64,000 nt of DNA, taken from positions 2,046,001 to 2,110,000 of the forward strand of contig NW_024468912.1 of assembly GCF_011745365.1 (NCBI RefSeq), written 5' to 3'. Shown here piece after piece: positions 14,250 through 24,656 of the stretch (the first letter of the stretch is position 1; the number at the start of each line of letters is the position of its first letter). The DNA comes from Cryphonectria parasitica EP155 (taxonomy: Eukaryota > Ascomycota > Sordariomycetes > Diaporthales > Cryphonectriaceae). The translations under genes were made by a program, and so were the position numbers. The notes under the pieces were generated by a model, which was not told where the DNA came from, did no database searches, and saw only the letters and a list, made by a program, of their open reading frames with translations.

Positions 14250-16486
14250 TTACATGCACTGAGTAACTCCTCCCTCACCTGAAGAGAGAGAGTAAGAAAG
14301 AAAACAAGGTCAGTGAATGCTTCGTGACAAGGTTGTATCTTTTTGAGCTGCGAGCGTTGATTCATGGCAGAGAATTATCTGCCCGCCAGAGAAAAAGGAG
14401 GAGGAGAGCTGGCTTACCTTTTATCATCTTTCCCACAGCCTGAAATGTACTGATGACCATGACACAACACCCAAAAGCCACGATCGCCATGGCCACATAC
14501 GTCTTCCACGACCGACTCGTCAGCTTGATGTAACACAAGGGCGGTAGTATATAGGCCATGGCGCACGCGCTCGTGGCGCCGACGAGCTCAAAGACGGATC
14601 CGAGGTCGCACGTGGCCAGGCTCAGGACCATGGCGCTGACGACCAGGCTGGTGCTGAGGATGAGATGCATGTTCATGTTGAAGGGCTCCCCGGGGAAATA
14701 GTAGTTGAGCATGACCTCGCGGCACACAAAGGCCTCGAGCGGGAGCGTGGTGAGCATGTTGAGGCCGAAGCAGAGCCGCGCCAGGTTCACCATGACGTTG
14801 TCGGCGGGAAAGTTGTTGAGGACGTTGCCGAGGGTCCGGTCACCAAAGGTGAGGAACCCCGCGAGCGCGATGAGCATGCAGGCCAGCATGGACACGCCTG
14901 TCGAGAAGTGTGTCACCCTGCTGAAGCGGTCGATGGTGGGCGTCTTGAGGGATCCGTAGATTAGGAGCGAGTTGTGGTGGCACACGAAGGCTGAGGTGGA
15001 TGCTGTCTGTCAGAGAGGGAAAAAGAGAGTGTGTGTTGTTTCCTCTTTTGTTCTGGTCGTTTTCAATCGGGTAGAAGGGGAGGAGCGGGACAAAATGGCA
15101 AAAGTGTAGACTCACCAAACGATATCACACCGATCGCCTGAAAGATGCCCGAGTTGATGGTGAGGAGTGGTGTGCTGAACGATCCGCGTTCCGCCGAGGG
15201 TGTCAAGATGCCCTGAACCATCACCGTGACTAGAATGATCATCATGCTGATCAGGGCGAGCGTGCTAGCTTTTGCGAGCTATTGGTTTTTCCCAGATCAG
15301 CCTCCGTCCGCCCACCGGGGGAGCGTTCAGATCTCGCAGGCCTGAAGAAAGAAAGACACAAAGGCCTGCCATAACTGATACGTACCTTTGCAATATCTCT
15401 GTACAGCGTCAGGGGAAAGCTGACGCCCAAAACAAACACCACGATGGCCGCCCTCCTGTCGGTCAAGAGCCCCAAGACCGGCACGTCCCTCAGGCCAGGC
15501 CAGATCGCTGCCAGGACATGCGGTATGGTATCGCCCACGACCACACCAAATGCAACCATGCCGCCAAATGCAAACAGCCACTGAGCAAGGCTGATGGCGA
15601 TGAGCCCGCTCCGGCCGAAGCACTTCTCGACGGTGCCCTGGAAGCTGTTGGCGCCCGACAGCTTGCTGTTCACCACAATCAGGCAGATGGTCCAGTCAAC
15701 GACGACGGTGAGCCCGATCAGCAGAATGATGCCGGACAGCAGGCCGGCCTGCCGGAACGCATACGGTTGCCCGATGATGCCCGCGCCGATGATGCTGTTG
15801 GCCATGTTCATGAAGGCGCTGCGCAGGCCCGACTTGGGCCGCTGCCTCTCCGACTCGGCCCAGCTGTGCACGTCCTCGAACTCGCCCGCCCAAGGGCTGT
15901 TGGCCAGCGCCACCGACGGCGCCTCGATCCCCGTGAGCAGGGGCCGCCTGTGCTGTCCAGCCCCGTGGTCGTTATAGTCATCGTCATCGTGGTAGTCGTC
16001 GTCGAGCTCAAAGTCGAGGCCATCGATGCTGTCGCGCTCCTCACTCGTCCGCATCGTGTCGAAGCTCGTCGTCGTTGCCGTGCCGTTGGGCGTGAGACCG
16101 TGCAGGATCGTCGGGTTCGGGTCGAAGCGTACCCGCTGGGGCGTCCGCGGCGTGCGGTCTTGGGGGTTCGAGGAGAATGCTGTTGCTGGCGGTTCTCCTC
16201 CCGTCGTCGAGGGTGTCCTGACGGCGGACTTGATCCCCCTCCCGTTCATTGGTGGTGGCGGTAATGGCGCCGCCACCCGCCCATTCTGTTCTGTGCCATC
16301 TGGTGGTGGTGATGCTTGTGCTGGTAGCGGTATGCTGCTCCTGCTCTGGTCGTAGTCTTCTTCTGCCTCTGCTTCTGCCTCTGCCGAGAGTAGGCCCACG
16401 TTCTCGGCGGCGGCGGCCTGGGTGCTCGCAGCGCCGGCGCTCGAGTCGGCGTGGTGGTCTGGAGTTTGCGATTTGGCCTTGGCCAT
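14250..16486 (-). CDS. AVT-type (AAAP family) vacuolar amino-acid transporter
   Basis: A proton-coupled amino-acid transporter of the AAAP/SLC38 family, probably in the vacuolar membrane by analogy with yeast Avt proteins. The exons in transcript order are 15386..16486, 15116..15278, 14418..15002 and 14250..14278, giving 625 residues. The first ~195 residues are a disordered Ser/Pro/Ala/acidic cytosolic domain. The permease core begins at SAFMNMANSIIGAGIIGQPY, the family signature, followed by about eleven hydrophobic segments. The final exon adds only nine codons after a phase-1 junction. I chose the ATG of MAKAKSQ; an open frame continues upstream but reads as leader. A purine-rich block just upstream (16627..16696) recurs near 48.4 kb. 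Confidence 0.9.
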
Positions 16487-17342
16487 TTTTTGGATGGGAG
16501 CTGCTACTGCGTGCTCATCTTCGAGAGGGAAGGAAGGGAGAAGGACAGCGACGACGACGAGAATGGGGAGGAAGAGAAAGGAGGGTTGTTCGATGGCTCT
16601 GCTCGAGCCTCGTAGAGTTGAATTGGGAAGGCGAAGAAAGTAGGAAAGCAAAATATAATAACAAACAAGAGGGAGGATGAAGAATGGGAAGACAAGGCTC
16701 GTCAGCGTTTCCAAAAATTACCACGTATATGGGTCCTGTGCTTACGACGATGATGAGGATGATGGTCTGGTCTGGCTGGGCTCGTCTCTCTCCATATGCA
16801 AGGTCAGGAACCGCTGCGGCTAAAAGAGGTTACAATGCAGGTCCAGGTCCCGGGCGCCGGGGCCAAGAACCGCCCCGGAGACTCCACTACCGCAGCCCAT
16901 CCACCGGATACGGGTTGTAATAGCATCAAGTACATACTACGTAAGGGAGCACAGAAGGACCTGAAGAGTGCATTGTTCACATGTTCACTAGGCGTTGTCT
17001 TTTTCTGAATTGAAAGTCCCCGCTCTGGCTATTCCCCTTGGGACCGCGGCGAATTAATATACTACTATAAGCAAAAATCCTATATACAAAAAGTCTCGGG
17101 GGAATTTCTGCACCCCTCTCAACGCTTTTTCTGTTTGGTCAAGGGCTGGGGTATCTATCATGCAAATCAAAAACAAAATGCCATGATGCCCTTTTTTTTC
17201 CCCCTTCTATCATGCTCCTCCTCGCCGCCACAGCGAGAGGTTGTTGAGAGAAAGAAAGACCAGTCATCCTTATATGACTGCAGTTGCTGAGCTCGTCCTC
17301 GAAAGACATCACCCAACATAGGAGCTGCTTGTGACGTGGCTA
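16487..17342. other. Spacer between transporter and protease genes
   Basis: This 856-bp stretch holds the promoter and leader of the minus-strand transporter and the 3' side of the minus-strand protease. No gene is seen. It contains the left copy of a roughly 70-bp repeated purine-rich block. Confidence 0.55.
16627..16696. repeat. Dispersed purine-rich repeat, copy 1
   Basis: About 70 bp that aligns with 48354..48426 in the same orientation. The last 23 bases (ending GAATGGGAAGACAAGG) are identical and about ten differences are scattered over the rest. It lies in the leader of the transporter gene. Confidence 0.6.
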
Positions 17343-19124
17343 CTATGCTAATAATGCCAATGCAGAGACTACGCAGAGTATAGTTGCTGAATAGTAGGAC
17401 GTTGACTGGATTCTAGTCCCAGGGACTGCCGCCGAGGTTGCAAGTGATGTTTTGGTGGCACCAGCTGACTCTGCCACTGCGGACGTGCTGCTAGTCGTGC
17501 TGCTAGCTGTGGTGCTACCAGCACTGGTCGATGACGAGAACGACGAGGATGATGACGCCGACGTTGTTGAGGAACTCGAAGAGGTGGTTGTTGTTGTCGA
17601 ACTAGCCTTGGACGCAAAACCTGAGATACATTTGTGTCAGTGAATAGTTCAAAGAGAAGCTTAAGATACTACATGTGTGTGTGTGTGTGTGTGGGTTGGT
17701 GTTTCATACCGATCCGTGACTCGTCCGCGTCAAAGACAGTGTATACGTTCTTCAAAAAGACATCACCGAGCAGGAAGGCGCCGGTGATCACCTCGCGCCC
17801 ATAGAAATTGCTCGTGCAGACGTCCTTGTCCGACGGGTCCGACAGCCAGTCCTTGACGGAGACGGTATGGCTAACGCCAGAGAAGGTGACGGTGATGGGC
17901 AGGGTCGTGTCGCAGGGCGCAGTGAAGGTCACGTTGTCTGTGCTGCTCGCACCCGGGATCAGTGCGTGGAGGGCTGCCACATCGTCAGAGGGGCCAAATG
18001 CATATGTCGTGCCGGTGTCGATATATGCCAGGATGTCCGTTACCCCCGCCTCGTTGCCGTTGTAGCCCATGTTGTCGACTGGAATGGCCCAGGCTCCATC
18101 TGCTGAGCTGTCCACCGACGTATACGTGATGTCGCCCGTGTACTTGCTCGAGTCTGTACCGCCAAAGGTGAGCTCTCCCGTGTTGGTGCCGTCCTCGGCC
18201 CTGTTGAGATCGACGCTGAATATGTTGGACGAGAGGACACCGTCCGACTTCACGGTCTGCATGAAGTTGTCCGAAGCCCCATTGGCCATCGACATGCCTA
18301 GGATGCCGTCAAAGGCGAAGTGCTCAAAGTCGGTTGAGGTGGTGTTGGCGACCCCAAAGGACATCGTGACCTTCGCCGAGCCGACCGAGAGTGTGTCTTC
18401 TGCGAGGTCGCCCTCGACCGATCCAGTACCATAGGCAATCTCAAAGCTCTTCCCCGTCGACTTGTACGACGTCGAGCTGGACGGGTCCCAGGTCGTATGC
18501 TCCCCGCAGGCCGTGGAGTCGCAATTCGAGCCCATGATCCAAGTGGTACCCGCGCCGGTATCGCACAGCATGTACAGTGACTCCTCACCCGAGCCGATTT
18601 TGGCCTCGATAAAGTACGAGATGTCTGACCCGTCCTGGTCGAGTCCGACGCTGTTGGTCGCGGTGGGTGTTGCTGCGGTCATGACAGAGAAGTTGTTGTC
18701 GCGCTTGTCTCGTGCCTGGGAGCTGGCGGGCGTTGGTGGTGACGAGAACCCCACGAACCCACCAAACTCATACTTTCGTCTCAGAAGTTCTGCTTGTCGT
18801 GCTGCTGCCGCCGCAGGATCTTGGGTGCCCTATTGTTTCACCCATCCGCCAGTCAGCTTCGTTGGGTTTGGGAGGTTGGCCAGACAGATACAACGCGTCT
18901 GCACTTACGGATGATGATCTCTGAGAGAGCTTGAAAGTCAACAGTTCGGCGGGCTCAGCATCTCGGTTGACTGGAACATGGTCGAGCTCATTCGCCGACA
19001 CGGTCCTTTTGTCTTGCCCCTCACAAGCATGATATTTGTTGCACGCATAATTTGGGATGTACGGAAAGAATGCTTGAACAAGGGTGGCCCATAGTGGAAG
19101 CTGTGCAAGAGCTGCACGGTGCAT
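17343..19124 (-). CDS. GPI-anchored pepsin-family aspartyl protease
   Basis: The exons in transcript order are 18909..19124, 17710..18829 and 17343..17620, giving 537 residues. The order is signal peptide (MHRAALAQLPLWATLVQA), a propeptide with dibasic KR sites (DKR at about residue 39 and before DNNFSV, the likely Kex2 cut), then the A1 peptidase domain. The two catalytic motifs are CDTGAGTTW and YIDTGTTYAFG. The first departs from the usual DTGSS by having AG. The last exon encodes a long Ser/Thr stalk and a hydrophobic end (ATILCVVSALALLA), which together fit a GPI-anchor signal, so a wall or plasma-membrane yapsin/CtsD-like enzyme is likely. Stopping at the second exon would lose the stalk, but the donor GTATGA and phase support splicing. 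The second intron carries a (TG)n tract. Confidence 0.9.
17674..17693. repeat. (TG)n tract in protease intron
   Basis: A dinucleotide run about ten units long just downstream of the donor site of the last intron of the aspartyl protease gene. Confidence 0.85.
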
Positions 19125-21584
19125 GATGACGTCCTTGCGACCTGCTTCTGCCCTGTAGATCTCCACGAAGGAGGAGGAGGAGAAGGAGGAGGAGGAGGAG
19201 GAGGGGGCGAAGAAGCTTCCACGAGGTCGTAGTCGTAATGACTGGGTGATCCGAGGTTCCCGAACAAAACTCTGGCTGCTGGTGGTGGTGGTTCGTGTCC
19301 GGATTCGCTTTCCTGGTGACCCGGATTCCGGTGTGAAAAGTCGTGGACGAGATTTCTTTGATCGAGCCCGAGAAACAGTGAAGTCCTGGCTGAAGTGGTT
19401 GATGATCCGGGAATGACCCAGATTTGTTGGTATTATGTATTAGATATTATGTACGGAGTGTGTTGGCGATAATATGAACAAGTTGAATGTCATCTATGCA
19501 ATGCTTTCTTGTCGATGAAAGGAAGCAAGTAAGCACCAAAGCAGAAAGATGCAAATGCTGGTTGCCGTTGCTATTGTACAGACTGGAACGTGAATGCCGG
19601 GCAACAAATCGAGGGGTCTTCGAGAGGACGACCGGGAGCGTTCCGAAACACACACACGAAAAATGGCCGGCACAAGAGTGACCTGACAACCCAGAAGCTG
19701 ATCAAAAACACATTTGAAAAGCCAGGCAGACAGGCAAACAGGCAGAGGCACGTAACCAGAAAAGAGAGAGAAGTGGGGGGGAGGAGGAGGAGGAGGAGGA
19801 GGAGGAGGATGAGAAGGAGAATTTGCCCTGGGAAGAGGGGAAAATTGGCACTGAGGGCGTGAGGATGGATGAGAAGAGGGGGAGGGGGTCGAAGGGTTGG
19901 AATGGGATGGAGGAGTGTAAGAAGAAGATGGGTTAAAATCTCCCATACACAGAGCCGTAATGAGGCACGAAGGAGGACGAAGAAAGACGACGGGCTTGGG
20001 ACGTTGCTTGTCCCTTGGCGACTACCCAGTGCTAGACCACTATGGCATGGTACCATAGTGCGTACAAATTGAGGTTACAAGGCGCCCATGCTGCTGGCTG
20101 GGGCGCCAAACCGGGGCACCTCAAGGGTTCTCCATAGCACGATCCACCCCCGCGGGCCAAAAACACCTGCAGGGCGCACCCCCCACCGTGCAGCCAGTGT
20201 TGGGCGACGTCTTGCTCCTTCGGGAAGGCCTGTCGAGCATCTAAGGCCAGAGATGGAGCTTTTGGATGCCATATTAGAGCTACTACGGTACTACTGTCGA
20301 TCCATCCGACCTCTCGTTTCTTTGACTCGATCCCCCTGCATTATCTTTTGGGATTGGGTGTGGCGCCCGACCATGGCGCCCATCCAATGCACCAGACCAA
20401 TTCTGGCGTGCTGTTGCGCGGCTCAAAATGAGCGTCAATTGATTTTCGCTAGAGCCGTCTTGTTTGATTGGGCAATGGGGGTTGTTTTAACCTTAACAAG
20501 CTCTAATGGCGCAGATGTACCACAATATTCTTGCGTTTCATCCCTGAGGTTTTGCAGGTCATGCCATCCCATCCTCGTCGCTTCTCAGATGCAGAAGAAA
20601 GAAGCAAGGGACGAATGCTCCGAGACCTCATGCTATAAATTTAGATCCTATATGGGCTTTGCCGTTACCAACTGACAAACCAGCCTGTGAACCGATTGTC
20701 GTCGTGGCATCAAATCTCTTACTTCTTGGGCCCATAATGAAATTCAGACCCTTACAGTCTAAAAGAGAGCCGATCTGAATCTCTCCGGTGCCATAAAGAG
20801 AGGTCATCTCATTTCAGACTGACCAAATGCGGCCAAGCGTCTTTTGCTGTGTGGCCAGAGGGTTTTAGACGTCAACCTGATTTAGGTTATCAGCATTTTA
20901 TTTCGTTAAGTGTCCACCACTGTAGCCAGGATCGTTAATACGAGGCGCCGCTCAGTATTGTGAAGTCACCTTTCTATTGAGAGATCAATTATCAAATGAG
21001 ATATCATTCAGATGCTGCAGCTGCTTGCACGGCAATACGAAGTTGTTGACAATACACTGCGCTATTACGAGCACCGTCATAGCCCTGCAGGAAATATCAG
21101 CAAATTAGCCCCTGCCTGGGTGCTCGCTGCTCCTTTCCCGTTGATCGGATCGCAGTGAATAGATTGCGGACATTTTAGCGTCCGAGCCCTCTCTTTTTTC
21201 CACCGTCCAGGGCAAACAACAGTCGGGAAGAATCCAACAACATCTTATTTTGTGCTATGATAATGGACAGCCAGCCGCATGAGACTAGTGGGTCGCAAAA
21301 GCCATGTGATGAGATTCTTATTATAACCGTAGGTGGAAATTTCATGCCCGCCGACAATCTGCAGAGAAGGCGAACGAGGTTCGAACAACCCCATGTCCTC
21401 GTCAATGTCGCCTTGGGCGGGCGGCTGCTTCTTTGAACTCGAACCTGGCCCGTCCAAGAAATGCAATTGTAAAAGCGGTCTGGCCCCCCTCAGCAAGCGA
21501 GATGTCTCACTCTCTGGCAGCGTTATGCAGGTCGTCTCGTGAGACAGGTGCCAAGACTGTATTGCAAAAAGAAGAAGAAAAGAA
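19125..21584. other. 2.5-kb spacer upstream of the protease
   Basis: No gene is supported. GGA/GAG trinucleotide runs occur at about 19168..19207 and 19776..19810. A 195-codon plus-strand open frame at 20088..20675 has no recognisable domain, unusual Cys/Arg/Trp content and no sign of introns or a homologue; I treat it as chance. The rest is the protease promoter and the 3' side of the prenyltransferase-repeat gene. Confidence 0.5.
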
Positions 21585-22622
21585 TCACGGGCGCCGATGG
21601 TATGTCTCAGACCAGAACTGTGCCTGCTCCACCACTCGCCTGCTTTCTGTGCCCTCACATCTGCGCAATAAAGAACTCATGGTGTCGTGGAAGAGAGCCA
21701 TTTCGTCATTTCCCATACTCCCTGACGCCGCGAGCGTCCGCAAAAACACCCACGTTGACTCGTTGACCCACCGAAAGGAGGCACAGAGGTTGACTGCTTC
21801 TTTGAAAACGGATACTCTCTCCGTGTCATTCAGTCTCGTGAGCAGGAACGAGAGGTATGACCAGCCCGAGATATCAGTGTGATTGCGGAAGCACCACGAC
21901 TTGGTCGCGGCGACCAGCGTTGACAACAAGGACCCATTCTCTGCTGGGTGCTGTGGAGACAAGGCCAGAGACAGATCAGTCAGCCAGCGAGCATGGCACC
22001 ACGCATAGTAATTTTTAGGATGTCTTTCTCCAGCAATCATGACGATGCGCTTCAGATCCCGAACCACTTCAGGAGGCGAGCCGCGTCCTCGAGCCGTCTC
22101 GACCAGCCATCGCCGATGGCTCCATAAGGTAGGAGATTTTGTATGCCTATGCAGACGGCTCGTGAGGAGGCTATCGATGTAGAACCGGTCCTTCCGGATC
22201 ATTGCCAACTGACGGGCCTCACCATTGCGCAGGCCCTCTGCCTGTATAAGCTTCTTCCTTACGTTCGCCGCTGTGAGATGCTCCGGATCCATGAGAAGCA
22301 TGACGCTCGTGACGGACAGGAGCTGCTCTGCGGCAAGTGTAGTTTCCTGGCTGCTGTGATGACCCTGCAGCATTGTCCGCGCTGTGAAGAAGGCCTGCAC
22401 AAGTCCGAGCTTGGAGATACCCAAGGCATTCCCATCTTGCACAAGAAATGTGCCAGGTTCGAGGGGATGACTCCTGCCCAGTATCTCAATTTCGAGGAGG
22501 TCCTCCTCGTTCTCGTCCTCGCTCGGGGTTTGGGTAACAGCTTTCGAAATCGCCTCATACGCCGAAGACGAATCACCTCGGCCTAGAGCCCGGACGGTGT
22601 CTTTGTCAAGTGCTCTAGACAT
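21585..22622 (-). CDS. Protein prenyltransferase alpha-subunit repeat protein (PTAR1-like)
   Basis: Single exon, 345 residues, starting at MSRALDKD. The C-terminal half carries helical repeats typical of the protein prenyltransferase alpha subunit: SPTLWSHRRWLVE (residues about 163-175), NYYAWCHARWLTDL (about 205-218), DISGWSYLSFLLTRL and ESTWVFLRTL. The W..RRW and Y.AW..RW patterns are the family hallmark. True farnesyl/geranylgeranyl or Rab geranylgeranyl transferase alpha subunits have five or more regular repeats. Here they are fewer and spaced by insertions, so a PTAR1/BET4-related accessory protein is the better label. PTAR1 proteins act with Rab prenylation in animals; the fungal role is inferred only. 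It ends in HRRP with no intron. Confidence 0.82.
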   Translation of the reverse strand: MSRALDKDTVRALGRGDSSSAYEAISKAVTQTPSEDENEEDLLEIEILGRSHPLEPGTFLVQDGNALGISKLGLVQAFFTARTMLQGHHSSQETTLAAEQLLSVTSVMLLMDPEHLTAANVRKKLIQAEGLRNGEARQLAMIRKDRFYIDSLLTSRLHRHTKSPTLWSHRRWLVETARGRGSPPEVVRDLKRIVMIAGERHPKNYYAWCHARWLTDLSLALSPQHPAENGSLLSTLVAATKSWCFRNHTDISGWSYLSFLLTRLNDTERVSVFKEAVNLCASFRWVNESTWVFLRTLAASGSMGNDEMALFHDTMSSLLRRCEGTESRRVVEQAQFWSETYHRRP

Positions 22623-23703
22623 TCTCACCGTCTCCCGATACCCTTAGCAAGCCTCTGAGTAAGACCATGTTGTTAGCAACTGCGGGCTTATTGTGGATGT
22701 AGCGTACACACCAGTTACGACGGAAGACTCGACTAGCTGAGATATTCCAGGGCACTGCGGTCCACATGGTCGATCTTTTGTCTTATATATTGATTTCTGG
22801 AGAAACGATGAGGGTTCCAACAGTGCAGTAATGGACATGCCTTGAGACCGGCGTTCTTCTTGCGGATGTTGGCATCCAAGGAAGAGGAGGCTTGCGCATT
22901 GCAAGACACATCCTGATCCAGAGTGCAAGCACATAACGCTTGACTCTTCCTTTCGCCATTACGTAATCAATACAAAGCCTGTGGTGGTTTGTCCAAAATG
23001 TCCAGGCATGCAGTCGATGCTTAGGCTGATGACAGCAAAAGGGAATTCGAGGTGAGAGCAGCATCTAATTACGAAGTTTCCAGATATAATGTCCAAGAGC
23101 CGCGAACGACACAGCGGCAAGACGTCACGTCTGCGAGGGCTACCATACCCAGACACTGGAGCGGTACATGGCCTTACACACGGCCATCACAGACATATTG
23201 CGCCGGTTTCGTCTCTTGCATGTAATCTTCTCTATCAAACAGCCTAGGATAGAGCTCGTTCATAACTGCTTAGAGACAACCTTGCCAAATTCTGCAGGCC
23301 GGAGAGTGGGCACTGTTCGTGGGGAGTCTGAGAGCGCCGTAATTGTGTTGCATCCATGTAATCTTTCGCAATAGAAATCTCCATCGTACTGGCAATAGCT
23401 GGTCTGATGCTAAACAATATGTCTTGAGAGGCAACTCGACTTTGGGCTGAAGATGTGTTCAAATTGGTCATTTCTTGGTGTACCTGCCTATCCGCCTGGC
23501 AGTTTTGGTATAAAAGTGTTGACCAGTCCCAAATCCAATGCTCCATGCGATCATCCTCTTTTCACCAACCAGCCATTATACGGCTGCGCGCGTACTGCTA
23601 TGCCCATGAGGCCATTTCGTTCCCCCAAAGAGCTCGGTAGTCTGCCCGCGTTCGCGTGCGTTCTGTTCTTTCCGAGCACCATTTCGACTTCGTGTCTCGA
23701 TGT
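22623..23703. other. Spacer, promoter of the PTAR1-like gene
   Basis: These 1.1 kb contain no supported coding region. They are upstream of the minus-strand PTAR1-like gene and downstream of Sec61 gamma. Confidence 0.5.
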
Positions 23704-24226
23704 CTATGCGCCGCCGACGAGGATATTGTTGACGGGGATATGGATCAACTTGACAATATAGCCGACGAAGCCCATAATCAAGACTAGATCCCCAAAAGTC
23801 AGTCAGGCCAAATCCAGAGATCTTGTGGCGAGGACCGGCTTCGTGTCTGTTTATGGTAACAGCAACAGCAGGAACTGGCAGGTCTGCCAAAGGTATCGCA
23901 GCGTAGTGATGATACTCGAAGCAATGTAATGGATCGGGAGGTGGTTCGCAGGATTACTTACAGCCGACGCCAACTGCTTGCGAGATCTAGCATCATATGT
24001 TAGTAGGGGGCCGGACAGACGTTGTGACAAGCTGCAGGTGTGCATACCTTAATAAATTCCTTCTGGTCCGGCTTCTGGCACCTCTTCACTGGATGCTGCA
24101 TTAGCAGGATGTTCAGGACTTGCGCAGAAGCCCCGAAAAGGGGCGCGATCACGACTTACTGAATTGCATGCCGTCGTGGACGAACTCCTTGGGCGCCTCG
24201 AGGATCTCTGACACTTGGTCGGCCAT
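23704..24226 (-). CDS. SSS1: Sec61 translocon gamma subunit
   Basis: Sec61 gamma is the single-helix tail-anchored subunit that clamps the Sec61 channel in the ER membrane. Four exons in transcript order, 24160..24226, 24048..24088, 23962..23986 and 23704..23783, give 70 residues, the family length. The protein begins [20 protein letters not shown], continues [20 protein letters not shown] and crosses the membrane with [14 protein letters not shown]. It ends [13 protein letters not shown], a near-perfect match to the conserved gamma-subunit C-terminus. The exons are 67, 41, 25 and 80 bp, so no single open frame reveals the gene. Junction phases are all consistent. It sits head-to-head with NOP15, with 430 bp between start codons. 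Confidence 0.95.
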
Positions 24227-24656
24227 TTTGTATGATGTGTTTGAATTCAGAATGTTGACAAAAAGTCCAGAAGTCAGTGGCGAGACTCGAGCGTGTGAGA
24301 TGATGTGAAGGTGACACGGTAGGTTGCAAAGGAGCGAGGAGGTTAATTCAAGGTACGGAAACAACCTGTAGAGCAATGAAAGTGTGGAAACGTCGCCTCA
24401 AATTGAAGTTCAATCGCATTGCTGGCCTTCCCGGCCGGCCAGAGCTGAGCAGGGATAACCTGACCTTAGTGCCAATTGCATGGGGAAAGATGGTGACCCC
24501 AGCTCACCGCCCACGGGGGAAAGCTGCTACTCTGTGGCAGAATTCTCAAAAAAATAAGTATGCATGGAGGAGAAAAGCTGTAGACAATTGAAACCTGCAC
24601 CTGCAAAGCTTGGTAAAAAAGCAAAGTCAAAGTCACCTGCTCACAACCTGCCCATA
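24227..24656. promoter_or_regulatory. Shared divergent promoter, Sec61 gamma / NOP15
   Basis: These 430 bp separate the two start codons of divergently transcribed housekeeping genes and must contain both promoters and leaders. No specific element is assigned. An in-frame open stretch upstream of the NOP15 ATG (from 24564) is taken as leader. Confidence 0.6.

Noticed and set aside
15272..16264. 330-codon plus-strand open frame
   Set aside because: It is antisense to the first exon of the AVT transporter. The GC-rich third-position bias of that exon opens the opposite strand; the content is Arg/Ala/Pro-rich with no domain.
20088..20675. 195-codon plus-strand frame in the protease upstream spacer
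   Set aside because: No recognisable domain, low-complexity arginine-rich start, no leader features; could be real but unsupported.
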